A stretch of 64,000 nt of DNA from Gemmatimonadota bacterium (GTDB lineage Bacteria > Gemmatimonadota > Gemmatimonadetes > Gemmatimonadales > Gemmatimonadaceae): NCBI GenBank assembly GCA_016712265.1, contig JADJRJ010000030.1:248001-312000 (forward strand), read 5' to 3'. The notes below the pieces were generated by a model that was given only the letters and a program-made list of their open reading frames with translations, did not search any database and was not told the DNA's origin. Shown in pieces: positions 25,403-34,522 of the stretch (within the stretch, counting starts at the first letter, position 1; the number at the start of each line of letters is the position of its first letter). Position numbers and translations under genes: made by a program.

Positions 25403-25628
25403 GGGAGCGGGTTGTGCGGGTGGGTCGTGTCTACACTGAAGGTACCGCCCGGGTTGCCTGTCCCCATATGCGGACAGCCGTGTGTCGCCCTGAGGAGACA
25501 GACGGATACGGAACGAGGCGGCTGTCCCAGCAGGGGCCGCTTGGCCCGCATCCTGCAACTTATGAATGGCTGGGCAGGTACTCCTGAGCTATAGTTGGTG
25601 TACGGTTCACCGGGACGTCGGAGGCTTT

Positions 25629-26201
25629 ATGCGCGCACGATTCGTGGTCGGCCTGCTGGTAGTTGGTGTGGGATGCGGTGGCGCGGGTGATTCCGACCTG
25701 TCGTCGGACCTCAAGGCAGACTTGGAAGCCACCAAGTCCACCTTCGAGCTCGCCAATCAGGCTGCAGGTGCCCAGCCAATGCGGTTCGTTTCCGAGCTCG
25801 AGCAGGGCAAGGCCTCGGAGCCTGTTGAGCGAACCCGGACCCCGCGCCGCGTGGCCAGCCAAACCACCGGCCCGACCCCCGAGGAGCAAACGTCCCCCGC
25901 GCCTGAAGTGCGCCAGGAAACCCAGGTCGCCGAGGCGCAGACCGTCGCCGAGCAGGCGCCGCAGCCTGTACCGGAGATTTCGAGCGTCCCCATGGTCGCG
26001 CCGCGACCGGCCTCGCTCCCCGTCGAGATTCCAACGGACGGCGGCGGGCGCGGGCTCGGCGCCGGGGGAATCGGAAATGGAGATGGCGGCGCCGGGATTG
26101 GCATCGGCGAGGTGATTGGCGTGGTCATCCGCGGTGGCGCCGTTGGACCCGATCATTGTCCACCGCGCGGGCGACGGCCACGCGGCCGCATCTTCCCGTA
26201 G
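25629..26201 (+). CDS. Hypothetical lipoprotein, low complexity, Pro/Glu/Thr-rich
   Basis: A 190-residue protein that I cannot assign. The ATG at 25629 starts a lipoprotein signal with lipobox VGVGC. The mature region has a short helical part (SDLKADLEATKSTFELANQ), a disordered Pro/Thr/Glu-rich middle (TGPTPEEQTSPAPEVRQETQ) and a Gly-rich C-terminus (GIGNGDGGAGIGIGEV) ending in a basic RPRGRIFP tail. It is probably a surface-exposed linker or scaffold lipoprotein. It is transcribed alone, convergent with the next gene, and is followed directly by a perfect 30-base palindromic terminator. The 226-base divergent upstream spacer (25403-25628) contains a TATAGT word but no convincing -35 box. Confidence 0.6.
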   Translation: MRARFVVGLLVVGVGCGGAGDSDLSSDLKADLEATKSTFELANQAAGAQPMRFVSELEQGKASEPVERTRTPRRVASQTTGPTPEEQTSPAPEVRQETQVAEAQTVAEQAPQPVPEISSVPMVAPRPASLPVEIPTDGGGRGLGAGGIGNGDGGAGIGIGEVIGVVIRGGAVGPDHCPPRGRRPRGRIFP

Positions 26202-26203
26202 TG

Positions 26204-26233
26204 ACGAAGGGCCGCGATATCGCGGCCCTTCGT
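26204..26233. terminator. Perfect 30-base palindrome, bidirectional terminator
   Basis: The 30 bases form an uninterrupted self-complementary palindrome: ACGAAGGGCCGCG, then the central GATATC region, then CGCGGCCCTTCGT. It begins 2 bases after one stop codon and ends 4 bases before the other of two convergent genes, so it is best read as a shared terminator. It lacks a long T tract on either side. Intrastrand folding would leave at most a minimal loop. Confidence 0.7.
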
Positions 26234-26237
26234 GGTA

Positions 26238-26603
26238 TTAGCGAGGGGGGATGATCAGGCGCACCTGATCTCCCGGGCTGACCTGGATGTCGTTGGATAC
26301 CGGCGTGCGGGTCCCACCGACTGGGTCTGCGAGAAACTGCAGCGACGACACTCCGAAAACGAACTGCGGTGGGATGCGCAGGGTTGTCGTGCTGTTCCCG
26401 TTCGCGATCCCCAAGCGAATGCGGGCGCCGCCGCGCAGCAGGTAGATCGTCATGTCGGCGAAGCCCTGATTCTCGATCCGGACGGTGGTGGTGGGCTGCA
26501 CCGGGGCCGGAGCGCGGCTCCCGCGCCCGCCGCATCCGACGAGACCCACAGGCAGCGCGGTGGCCAGCACGAGGGCGAGTCGGGAGAGCGAAATCAGGCG
26601 CAT
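26238..26603 (-). CDS. Small hypothetical lipoprotein, beta-rich
   Basis: A 121-residue protein, unrecognised beyond its architecture. A signal peptide with lipobox (GLVGC, Cys24) leads a short Pro-rich linker. One compact beta domain follows: TTTVRIENQGFADMTIYLL, RIRLGIANGNSTTTLRIPP, and IQVSPGDQVRLIIPPR. The alternating hydrophobic strands and the closing VRLIIPP resemble small Ig-like or transthyretin-like modules that other Gemmatimonadota encode as orphan lipoproteins (recalled impression, not checked). The gene is divergent from the unknown gene at 26721 and convergent with the Gly-rich lipoprotein gene. Confidence 0.65.
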   Translation of the reverse strand: MRLISLSRLALVLATALPVGLVGCGGRGSRAPAPVQPTTTVRIENQGFADMTIYLLRGGARIRLGIANGNSTTTLRIPPQFVFGVSSLQFLADPVGGTRTPVSNDIQVSPGDQVRLIIPPR

Positions 26604-26720
26604 GTGATCGGCGAGATAGTGAAGGGGCGAAAGTGCACGACGCAGTCCTCAAACACCAGCGACTTGGCAAGGTTCAGGCGCAAGGGCATCTTCCGGCCTC
26701 ACGCTTCCCCCCGCCAACAC

Positions 26721-27158
26721 ATGCTGAAGAAGGACTATCCGGACCACCACGACGCCGACCTCGTGCTGAAGTTGTACGAGATGCGTCGAGAAGCCGTCAT
26801 GCGGGCGTCACGCGCTTCCATCAACGCAGATTTCTGGCCGAAGAGCTGGGAGGATGTGCAAGCGGTGACCAAGCAGGACCATCCCCTCAATGCGGCATGG
26901 CGCCAGGTTGGCACCTACTGGGAGATGGTGTACGGAATGGCCAAACACGGCGTGGTCCATCCGGACTTCATGATGGAGAGCTGCGGGGAAGGGATCTTCC
27001 TGTTCGCGCGAATCGAGCCCTACCTCGCGCAGATCCGCGAGATCAACCCGTTCGCGTTCCGGAACGCGGAGTGGGTCGTGACGAACTCGGACCGCGGCAA
27101 GGCGCTCCTGGAGTTGTTCCGCAAGCGCGTCCAGACCATCCTGGCGGCGCGGTCCTGA
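26721..27158 (+). CDS. Hypothetical soluble protein heading the SET-domain operon
   Basis: A 145-residue protein that I do not recognise. It has no signal peptide or membrane segment. The sequence is helical and aromatic-rich: DADLVLKLYEMRREAVMRASR, NADFWPKSWEDVQAV, YWEMVYGMAKHGVVHPDFMM and SDRGKALLELFRKRVQTIL. A mid-protein ESCGEGIFLFARI segment has the only cysteine. The ATG at 26721 is the sensible start. Its stop codon overlaps the start of the SET-domain gene (TGATG), so the two products are made in coupled amounts and may interact. The upstream divergent spacer is 117 bases and shows nothing clear. Confidence 0.75.
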   Translation: MLKKDYPDHHDADLVLKLYEMRREAVMRASRASINADFWPKSWEDVQAVTKQDHPLNAAWRQVGTYWEMVYGMAKHGVVHPDFMMESCGEGIFLFARIEPYLAQIREINPFAFRNAEWVVTNSDRGKALLELFRKRVQTILAARS

Positions 27159-27811
27159 TGCCTCCAAGAAAAACCGTTGCCGATCCCCAGCCGTTTGTCG
27201 TGCGGCGATCGAAGATCCAGGGCCGGGGGGGCTGGGCCACGCGGGACATCAAGAAGGGCGAGTGGATCGTTGAGTACGTGGGCGAGAAGATCACGTGGGC
27301 CGAGTCCGATCGTCGCTACGATGACGAGAAGATGTCACGGCATCACACCTTTCTGTTCACGCTGGACAAGCGCTACGTGATCGACGCCGTCAACGAGGGG
27401 AACGACGCGCGGTTCATCAACCACTCGTGTGATCCGAATTGCGAGGCGGTCGTCACGAAGGGACACATCTACATCGCGGCGCTGCGCAACATCCGGAAGG
27501 ACGAGGAGTTGTTTTACGACTACAGCTACGCGCGCGACAAGAACACCACCGAGGAAGACGAAAAGCTGTACGTCTGCAAGTGCGGGTCGGCGAAGTGCCG
27601 CGGGACGATCCTCGAGGCGCCAAAGAAGCGGAAGCGACGGAAGCATCACACGGCCGCGCGGCGCGGGCACACGGCAGGAAAAACGTCGGCCGGGAAGAAG
27701 GCGGGAAAGAAGACGCCGGGAAGGAAGAAGAAGGTGGGGAAGACCGCTGGCGCCGCCGGGACGCGGAACAAGCGGTCGTCAGCGGGCACCAAGGTGCGGC
27801 CGCGTCGATGA
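27158..27811 (+). CDS. SET-domain lysine methyltransferase with histone-H1-like C-terminal tail
   Basis: A 217-residue protein. Residues about 13-126 form a complete SET domain: an RGGWATRDIKKGEWIVEYVG start, the pseudoknot motif NHSCDPNC (88-95) and the catalytic-tyrosine segment LFYDYSY (118-124). A post-SET zinc motif CxCGxxxC follows (Cys140, 142, 147; the fourth ligand may be Cys95). The last 60 residues are a Lys/Ala/Gly-rich tail (KKRKRRKHHTAARR, then KKAGKKTPGRKKKVGK) much like histone H1 or chlamydial Hc1 tails. SET enzymes transfer methyl from SAM to protein lysines. The tail could bind DNA or be methylated itself. Coupled to the unknown gene upstream and overlapping the one downstream. 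Confidence 0.93.
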   Translation: MPPRKTVADPQPFVVRRSKIQGRGGWATRDIKKGEWIVEYVGEKITWAESDRRYDDEKMSRHHTFLFTLDKRYVIDAVNEGNDARFINHSCDPNCEAVVTKGHIYIAALRNIRKDEELFYDYSYARDKNTTEEDEKLYVCKCGSAKCRGTILEAPKKRKRRKHHTAARRGHTAGKTSAGKKAGKKTPGRKKKVGKTAGAAGTRNKRSSAGTKVRPRR

Positions 27812-28671
27812 TCGGCTTTCCGCAGGCCGTGCTGGCCGGGGCGGTCGACTATGCGGGGCTCTTTCCGCCGGCCGGCCTGTCGATGCCGGAGGTCGTGGCG
27901 AACTACGCCGTGTATCGCAGCGGGGCCGAGCGCTGGGCGCTTGGCCGACTGGTGGTTCCGGCCGCCCGGCTCGCCGAATGCCTGGAGTGGGCAGGGCCAC
28001 ACCTGCGTGATGGCGACCCGTGGCGCATCGCGGCGCTGGTTCCTGATTCTCCCGCGTTGAGTGCCCTCGGACCGTTCAACGCGGTGCACGGACATCGGAT
28101 GCTGGTGGATGCGGCGGAAGTTCGCGTCGCGGGTCCGGCGGACGTCGACGCCCTCGCGGCGGTGGCCCATCCCGACCTGGCCGTGTTTGTGGAACTCGCG
28201 GTGGACGAACAGCTGCCGGCCTGCCTCTCCAGGGTCAAGGCGGCCGGGTGGAGTGCGAAGATTCGCATGGGGGGCATCGTTGCCTCCGCGATTCCATCCA
28301 TTGATGACGTCGTTCGCTTCATGCGCGCGTGTCACGACGCGAACGTGACCTTCAAGGCGACCGCCGGGCTTCATCACCCCCTCCGGGGCGAGTACCCGCT
28401 GACCTACGCGGCGAATGCACCACGCGCCACGATGCACGGATACTTGAATGTCTTCGCCGCGGCCGGGCTCCTTGCCCGAGGCGGCACGGACGACGAGCTG
28501 CGCGCGGTGTTGGCCACCACGGTCGCATCCGGCGCGCCTGCTTCCATGTTCGGCGGCGGCGACCAGTGGGACGCCGTGGCCCGTGCGTCGCGCGCATGGC
28601 TCCACGGCTTTGGCTCGTGCTCGTTCCGGGAGCCCCTGGATGACCTCGTTGCCCTGGGACTGGTCGCATGA
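27808..28671 (+). CDS. Hypothetical protein paired with fumarylacetoacetase
   Basis: A 287-residue cytoplasmic protein of unknown function, started at the ATG overlapping the SET gene stop. It has no signal or membrane segment. The chain alternates strands and helices in a way that suggests an alpha/beta barrel: GAVDYAGLFPPAGLSMPEVV at the N-terminus, LAVFVELAVDEQL, AKIRMGGIVASAIPSID, and a distinctive VTFKATAGLHHPLRGEY. The KATAGLHHP segment carries plausible catalytic or ligand residues (Lys, two His). Its stop overlaps the fumarylacetoacetase start (ATGA), so a linked role, perhaps in aromatic amino-acid breakdown, is inferred only from position. Confidence 0.78.
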   Translation: MIGFPQAVLAGAVDYAGLFPPAGLSMPEVVANYAVYRSGAERWALGRLVVPAARLAECLEWAGPHLRDGDPWRIAALVPDSPALSALGPFNAVHGHRMLVDAAEVRVAGPADVDALAAVAHPDLAVFVELAVDEQLPACLSRVKAAGWSAKIRMGGIVASAIPSIDDVVRFMRACHDANVTFKATAGLHHPLRGEYPLTYAANAPRATMHGYLNVFAAAGLLARGGTDDELRAVLATTVASGAPASMFGGGDQWDAVARASRAWLHGFGSCSFREPLDDLVALGLVA

Positions 28672-29990
28672 ACCTCAACCCGACGCATGATCCGGCGCGG
28701 CGCTCGTGGGTCGAGAGCGCCAACACCGAGGCCACGGACTTTCCCATCCAGAACCTGCCGCTGGGCGTCTTTTCGCGACTGGGGCCCGCCGGTGATCCCC
28801 GATGTGGCGTGGCCATTGGTGACCAGGTCCTGGACCTCCGCGAGGCGGCGAGACTGGGAGCGCTTCCCGGGTTCGATCCCGCGGAGTTCGAGGGGAAACT
28901 CAACGCGCTCATGGCGCAGCCGCCGTCCCGGTGGCATGCGTTGCGTGCGTCGGTGAGTGAACTCCTCTCCGTTGATGGCGGGGCGGCCGAGCGTGGACGG
29001 CGGGTGGCAGGGGAGATACTCGTCAGGCAGGACCAGGTGACGATGCATGTCCCGGCCACCATCGGTGACTACACGGATTTCTACGCCTCGGTCTTCCACG
29101 CGACCAACGTGGGGTCGATGTTCCGCCCGGACAACCCGCTGCTACCTAACTACAAGTGGGTTCCGATCGGGTATCACGGGCGTGCGTCGTCCATCGTGGC
29201 CAGCGGCACGGCCGTGCGACGGCCGGTCGGGCAGGTGAGTGCCAACCCTGCGGGGCCGCCCAGCGTGGGACCAACCGCGCGGCTCGACTACGAAGTGGAG
29301 CTCGGCGCGTGGATCGGGGGAGACAATGCCCTGGGAACGACGGTGCCGGTCGCCTTGGCCGGTGAGCGCCTGTTTGGCCTGAGCCTGCTGAACGACTGGT
29401 CCGCGCGTGACATGCAGGCCTGGGAGTACCAGCCGCTCGGGCCGTTTCTCGCCAAGAACTTCGCGTCGTCGGTGTCACCGTGGGTCGTCACCGCCGAGGC
29501 ACTCGCTCCGTTTCGCGTTCCAGCGTTCGTCCGCCCCGAAGGAGACCCCGCGCCGCTGCCCTACCTGTCGGATGCCGCTGACCAGGCCACCGGCGGGTTT
29601 GACATCACCGTGGAATGTTGGCTCGCCACTGCGGGCATGCGAGCAGCCGGTGTGCCACCCATGCGCCTGAGCCTGGGGTCAGCGCGTGACCTGTACTGGA
29701 CCTTCGCCCAGATGGTAGCCCATCACGCGAGCAATGGCTGCAATCTGCGGCCGGGCGACTTGCTGGGCAGCGGGACCGTCTCGGGCGAAGCGAAGGGGAG
29801 TCGCGGTTGCCTGCTGGAGTTGACCTGGAGGGGGACCGAGCCGATCACGTTGCCCACGGGCGAGGTGCGGAGCTTTCTCGCAGATGGCGACGCCATCACA
29901 TTGCGCGCGTCGGCGACAGCGCCAGGCTTTCGCAGCATCGGGTTTGGGGAATGTGTGGGGATCATCCTTCCGGCTACGGGCCAGGAGTGA
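28668..29990 (+). CDS. fahA: Fumarylacetoacetase
   Basis: A 440-residue enzyme close to the normal family length. An N-terminal SH3-like domain (LGVFSRLGPAGDPRCGVAIG) precedes the FAH hydrolase domain. Clear family motifs are DYTDFYASVFHATNVGSMFR, the KWVPIGYHGRASSIV segment, LDYEVELGAWIGG and LLNDWSARDMQAWEYQPLG, which carry the metal-binding acids, and the NGCNLRPGDLLGSGTVSG segment. The enzyme splits 4-fumarylacetoacetate into fumarate and acetoacetate, the last step of tyrosine/homogentisate degradation. No homogentisate dioxygenase or maleylacetoacetate isomerase is in the window. It overlaps the unknown upstream gene and is followed by the RidA gene. Confidence 0.96.
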   Translation: MNLNPTHDPARRSWVESANTEATDFPIQNLPLGVFSRLGPAGDPRCGVAIGDQVLDLREAARLGALPGFDPAEFEGKLNALMAQPPSRWHALRASVSELLSVDGGAAERGRRVAGEILVRQDQVTMHVPATIGDYTDFYASVFHATNVGSMFRPDNPLLPNYKWVPIGYHGRASSIVASGTAVRRPVGQVSANPAGPPSVGPTARLDYEVELGAWIGGDNALGTTVPVALAGERLFGLSLLNDWSARDMQAWEYQPLGPFLAKNFASSVSPWVVTAEALAPFRVPAFVRPEGDPAPLPYLSDAADQATGGFDITVECWLATAGMRAAGVPPMRLSLGSARDLYWTFAQMVAHHASNGCNLRPGDLLGSGTVSGEAKGSRGCLLELTWRGTEPITLPTGEVRSFLADGDAITLRASATAPGFRSIGFGECVGIILPATGQE

Positions 29991-29992
29991 CC

Positions 29993-30367
29993 ATGGAATT
30001 CATCGTGCCGGGCAACGCGCCGCCTGGGGGGCACTACTCCCCGGGCGTGGTGCACAACGGATTGGTGTACGTGTCGGGGCAGTTGCCCATCAAGCCGGGG
30101 CGCGCCGAGCACGTGGTGGGGAGCATCGAGGAGCAGACCGAGCAGACCCTCCGGAACGTGCAGGCGGTTCTTCAGGCCGCTGGCTCAGACCTCGATCGCG
30201 TGCTGCAGATGACGATTTACGTCAGCGATGGCGAGTTGTGGGCGGCCGTGAATGCGACGTATGCGCGGGTCATGGGAAGCCATCACCCCGCACGGGCGGT
30301 CGTGCCGGTGAAGGACCTGCACTACGGGTACCAAATTGAGATTCAGGCGATCGCGGCGGTGGGGTAG
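29993..30367 (+). CDS. RidA/YjgF family protein
   Basis: A 124-residue protein of typical Rid length. The ATG at 29993 lies 2 bases after the fahA stop. The family pattern is present: YSPGVVHNGLVYVSGQLPI at the N-terminus, EQTEQTLRNVQAVLQAAGSDLDRV in the middle, and the C-terminal HHPARAVVPVKDLHYGYQIEIQAIA with the conserved arginine. RidA proteins hydrolyse reactive enamine/imine intermediates such as 2-aminoacrylate, protecting PLP enzymes; other subgroups act in specific catabolic pathways. The residues just before the last strand (VKDLHYGYQIEIQ) diverge from archetypal RidA, so a pathway-specific Rid subfamily is possible. Confidence 0.93.
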   Translation: MEFIVPGNAPPGGHYSPGVVHNGLVYVSGQLPIKPGRAEHVVGSIEEQTEQTLRNVQAVLQAAGSDLDRVLQMTIYVSDGELWAAVNATYARVMGSHHPARAVVPVKDLHYGYQIEIQAIAAVG

Positions 30368-30407
30368 GATGGGCGGCCGCCTCCGACGTGTGGTGCTCAC
30401 AGATGAA

Positions 30408-30500
30408 GCACGGGCAGTACGTGGGGCACGCGCAGTACGCGCGGCACGCACGTCGACGTATTCGCGTTTCGTGTTGCCCAGGCCTCGTGCGTCCCGTGCG
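30408..30500. repeat. Intergenic GCACG-unit hairpin repeat (copy 2)
   Basis: The same architecture as at 13668-13761. The left half is a run of 9-base units (GCACGGGCA, GTACGTGGG, GCACGCGCA, GTACGCGCG, GCACGCACG). The right half, read on the other strand, begins GCACGGGAC and GCACGAGGC, so the two halves can pair imperfectly. It fills the spacer between the ridA and hydrolase genes. The unit sequences differ from copy 1, while the 9-base period, the GCACG core and the inverted layout are kept. Confidence 0.62.
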
Positions 30501-30528
30501 TAATGTCCTTGATCCCTGGTGACTGGAA

Positions 30529-32367
30529 ATGACGCTTCGACTTCGTGCCCTTCTGCTCGGCGCCGCGGCCATGACCGCGACGCTTCCCGCGCAAGTGTCC
30601 TTCACGCTGCGCGAGGAGATGATCCCGATGCGCGACGGGGTCCGCCTGTACACGCGGATCTTCGTCCCGTCCGCCGCGCCTGCGCCCCTGCCGTTCATGC
30701 TCATTCGTACGCCCTATGGCATTGGGGGGTCGAGTGCCGCTTCGATCAACGCCGGGATGGGGTTCATGGCGAAGGATGGCTACATCTTTGTGTATCAGGA
30801 TGCGCGCGGGAAGTTCAAGTCCGAGGGTGAGTTCGTGATGCTGCGCCAGCCGCGCGCGAATCCCAACGATCCGAAGGCCATTGATGAGTCGACGGACGCA
30901 TACGACACCGTGGCCTGGTTGCTGGCCAATGTTCCCAACAACAACGGGCGTGCCGGAATGACCGGTGTCTCGTACCCGGGGTGGCTGACCGCGATGGCCA
31001 TGCTCGAGCCGCACCCGGCGCTCAAGGCGGTGTCGCCGCAGGCGTCGCCGTCCGACATGTGGCTCGGGGACGATTTTCACCACAATGGGGCCTTTCGCCT
31101 CTCCTACGGCTTTGAGTACGCCGTGATGATGGAGAGTGGGAAGGGAGCAACCCCGTTCAAGTTCGACACGTACGACACCTACGACTGGTACTTGCGCCTG
31201 GGCACGCTGGCGAACGTCAACCAGAAGTTGCTCAAGGGACAGATCCCCACCTGGAACGACTTCTCGCAGCGGCCGGACTACGACGCCTTCTGGCAGCGGC
31301 AGGGCATGAAGCCCTGGTTGAAGCGCGTGACGGTACCCAACCTCAACGTCGCGGGCTGGTGGGATCAGGAGGATTTTTACGGCCCGATCACCATCTACCG
31401 TGAGTTGGAGCCGCATGATCGAGGCAACCAGAACTGGCTGGTCGTCGGTCCCTGGAATCACGGCGGGTGGATGCGTGGCGAGGGCAAGTCGCTTGGCCCG
31501 ATCCAGTTCGACCTGCCCACCGCGCAGTTCTTTCGCGACTCGGTGATGGCGCCGTTCTTTCGGCACTACCTGCATGATGGGCCGAACCCCCGTCTCGCCG
31601 AGGCGCTGGTCTTCGAAGCGGGCGCCAATCGCTGGCGACGCTACGACAGCTGGCCGCCAAAGGTGGGCAACTCCAATCGTTCCTTCTACTTCAGGGAGGG
31701 CGGGCGCCTCTCCACCGATGCGCCTACGGCAAGCGGGCCCACCCAGTTTGACAGCTACGTCTCCGACCCAAAAAAGCCGGTGCCGTACCGCCAACGCCCG
31801 ATCCCGGCCACGTTCGGCGGGGCACCGGGGTGGTCGACCTGGCTCACCGACGACCAACGCTTTGTGGCATCGCGTCCCGATGTCGCGGTCTGGGACACCC
31901 CGGTACTTACCGAAGACCTCACGATCGCCGGGGACATTGCCGTCACCCTGCACGCGGCGACGACCGGCTCCGACGCGGACTGGGTCGTCAAGCTGATCGA
32001 CGTGTATCCGGACACGGGGATGGCTGATCCGAAGATGAACGGGTATCAGCTGATGGTGGCGAACGAGGTCTTCCGCGGTCGCTATCGCAAGAGCTTCTCG
32101 AAGCCCGAGCCAATCGTGCCCAACAAGGTCACGGACTTCACGGTCGACCTCCACACCCAGGCCTACACGTTCAAGAAGGGCCACCGCGTCATGGTGCACG
32201 TGCAGTCGTCGTGGTTCCCTGTGATTGATCGCAACCCGCAGAAGTTCGTCCCGAATATTTTTGAGGCACGGGAGTCCGACTTCGTGGCCGCGACACACCG
32301 GGTGTACCGCTCGAAGCAATTTCCGTCGAAGATCGTCCTTCCCGTGGTGAGCGGCGCCGTGCAGTAG
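30529..32367 (+). CDS. CocE/NonD family alpha/beta hydrolase (S15-like), secreted
   Basis: A 612-residue protein with a signal peptide (MTLRLRALLLGAAAMTATLPA). The catalytic domain of the X-Pro dipeptidyl-peptidase/cocaine-esterase type starts at MIPMRDGVRLYTRIFVP. The nucleophile elbow is GMTGVSYPGWLT (Ser in G-x-S-Y-x-G), and YQDARGKFKSEGEF is a family-typical loop. A cap domain and the C-terminal jelly-roll domain (PDVAVWDTPVLTEDLTIAGD, TDFTVDLHTQAYTFKKGHRV) follow. The family cleaves acyl esters or peptides; this periplasmic member is probably a peptidase or glutaryl-7-ACA-acylase-like enzyme. It stands alone between the hairpin repeat and icd. Confidence 0.93.
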   Translation: MTLRLRALLLGAAAMTATLPAQVSFTLREEMIPMRDGVRLYTRIFVPSAAPAPLPFMLIRTPYGIGGSSAASINAGMGFMAKDGYIFVYQDARGKFKSEGEFVMLRQPRANPNDPKAIDESTDAYDTVAWLLANVPNNNGRAGMTGVSYPGWLTAMAMLEPHPALKAVSPQASPSDMWLGDDFHHNGAFRLSYGFEYAVMMESGKGATPFKFDTYDTYDWYLRLGTLANVNQKLLKGQIPTWNDFSQRPDYDAFWQRQGMKPWLKRVTVPNLNVAGWWDQEDFYGPITIYRELEPHDRGNQNWLVVGPWNHGGWMRGEGKSLGPIQFDLPTAQFFRDSVMAPFFRHYLHDGPNPRLAEALVFEAGANRWRRYDSWPPKVGNSNRSFYFREGGRLSTDAPTASGPTQFDSYVSDPKKPVPYRQRPIPATFGGAPGWSTWLTDDQRFVASRPDVAVWDTPVLTEDLTIAGDIAVTLHAATTGSDADWVVKLIDVYPDTGMADPKMNGYQLMVANEVFRGRYRKSFSKPEPIVPNKVTDFTVDLHTQAYTFKKGHRVMVHVQSSWFPVIDRNPQKFVPNIFEARESDFVAATHRVYRSKQFPSKIVLPVVSGAVQ

Positions 32368-32424
32368 CCGTCGGCGTTGCGCCGTCCTTCTCGTTAGTTT
32401 CTCCCGTCGCACACTCCCAGACCA

Positions 32425-33666
<1,242 letters not shown>

Positions 33667-33682
33667 CGTCGGCCCACGCGTG

Positions 33683-34444
33683 ATGACCACACCATACGAC
33701 CTCACGGGGCAGGTGGCCCTGGTGACCGGGGGCACCCGGGGCATCGGGCGTGCCACCTGCATGGCCTTGGGCCGGCAGGGCGCGCGTGTCGTGGTCTCGT
33801 CGCGCAAGGCAGCGGCCGTGGAGGAGACGGTCGCGTCGCTCCGGGCGGCTGGGTATCAGGCAGACGGTATTCCCGCCAACGTGGGGCGGCTCGAGGACGC
33901 GCACGCCCTCGCGGACCAGGCACTCGCCCAGCATGGGCGGGTGGACATCCTGGTGAACAACGCGGCCACGAACCCCGTGTTCGGGGCGGTCGAGGACACC
34001 TCGCCGGAGGCGTTTGCCAAGATCATGGACGTCAATGTCCGGGGGCCGTTCGAGCTGGCCAAACGCCTGTTGCCGGCGATGAAGTCCGGTGGTCGTGGGG
34101 CGATCGTGAACATGTCCAGCATCGGTGGACTCGCCCCCGAGCGAGGGCTCGGGATCTACAGCGTGAGCAAGGCGGCCATCATTTCGCTCACCCAGGTCAT
34201 GGCCAAGGAGTGGGGGAAGTACGGCGTGCGCGTCAACGCCATCTGTCCAGGGTTCATCAAGACCGACTTCTCCCAGGTGCTGTGGTCCAATGACGCGGTG
34301 ATGGGCGAGGTCCTGGCCAACCAGCCGATCGCCCGACTGGGGACACCAGAGGACATCGCGGAACTCGCAGTATTCCTGGCATCACCCGCCGCGGGGTTCG
34401 TCACGGGCGGGGTGTACCTGGCTGACGGCGGCTACCTGCTCTAG
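33683..34444 (+). CDS. Short-chain dehydrogenase/reductase (SDR) family oxidoreductase
   Basis: A 253-residue classical SDR. The ATG at 33683 begins MTTPYDLTGQVALVTGGTRG. The NAD(P)-binding motif is TGGTRGIG, NNAAT stabilises the core, and the catalytic residues are Ser (in NMSSIGGL), Tyr and Lys (in YSVSKAAII). PG at NAICPGFIKTDFS and the C-terminal GFVTGGVYLADGGYLL are also family-typical. The basic residues near the end of the second strand (VSSRKAAAVEE) favour NADP. The substrate cannot be read from sequence. It follows icd by 16 bases and is convergent with the thiolase operon; a fatty-acid or 3-oxoacyl role would fit the latter. Confidence 0.93.
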   Translation: MTTPYDLTGQVALVTGGTRGIGRATCMALGRQGARVVVSSRKAAAVEETVASLRAAGYQADGIPANVGRLEDAHALADQALAQHGRVDILVNNAATNPVFGAVEDTSPEAFAKIMDVNVRGPFELAKRLLPAMKSGGRGAIVNMSSIGGLAPERGLGIYSVSKAAIISLTQVMAKEWGKYGVRVNAICPGFIKTDFSQVLWSNDAVMGEVLANQPIARLGTPEDIAELAVFLASPAAGFVTGGVYLADGGYLL

Positions 34445-34445
34445 G

Positions 34446-34484
34446 GCGACGTCAACGGCGCGCCCCTTCGCCGGGGCACGTCGC
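34446..34484. terminator. Possible terminator between convergent SDR and thiolase genes
   Basis: GCGACGT (34446-34452) can pair with ACGTCGC (34478-34484), with further pairing of CGGCG and CGCCG inside the stem. It starts 1 base after the SDR stop. There is no clear T tract on either strand, so termination is inferred from position and stem only. Confidence 0.4.
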
Positions 34485-34522
34485 TTCCGCGGGACCGTGG
34501 ACAGCTCGAAGGTGCCGACAAA

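Noticed and set aside
25590..25595. TATAGT as a -10 box for the 190-residue lipoprotein gene
   Set aside because: No matching -35 box at the right distance.
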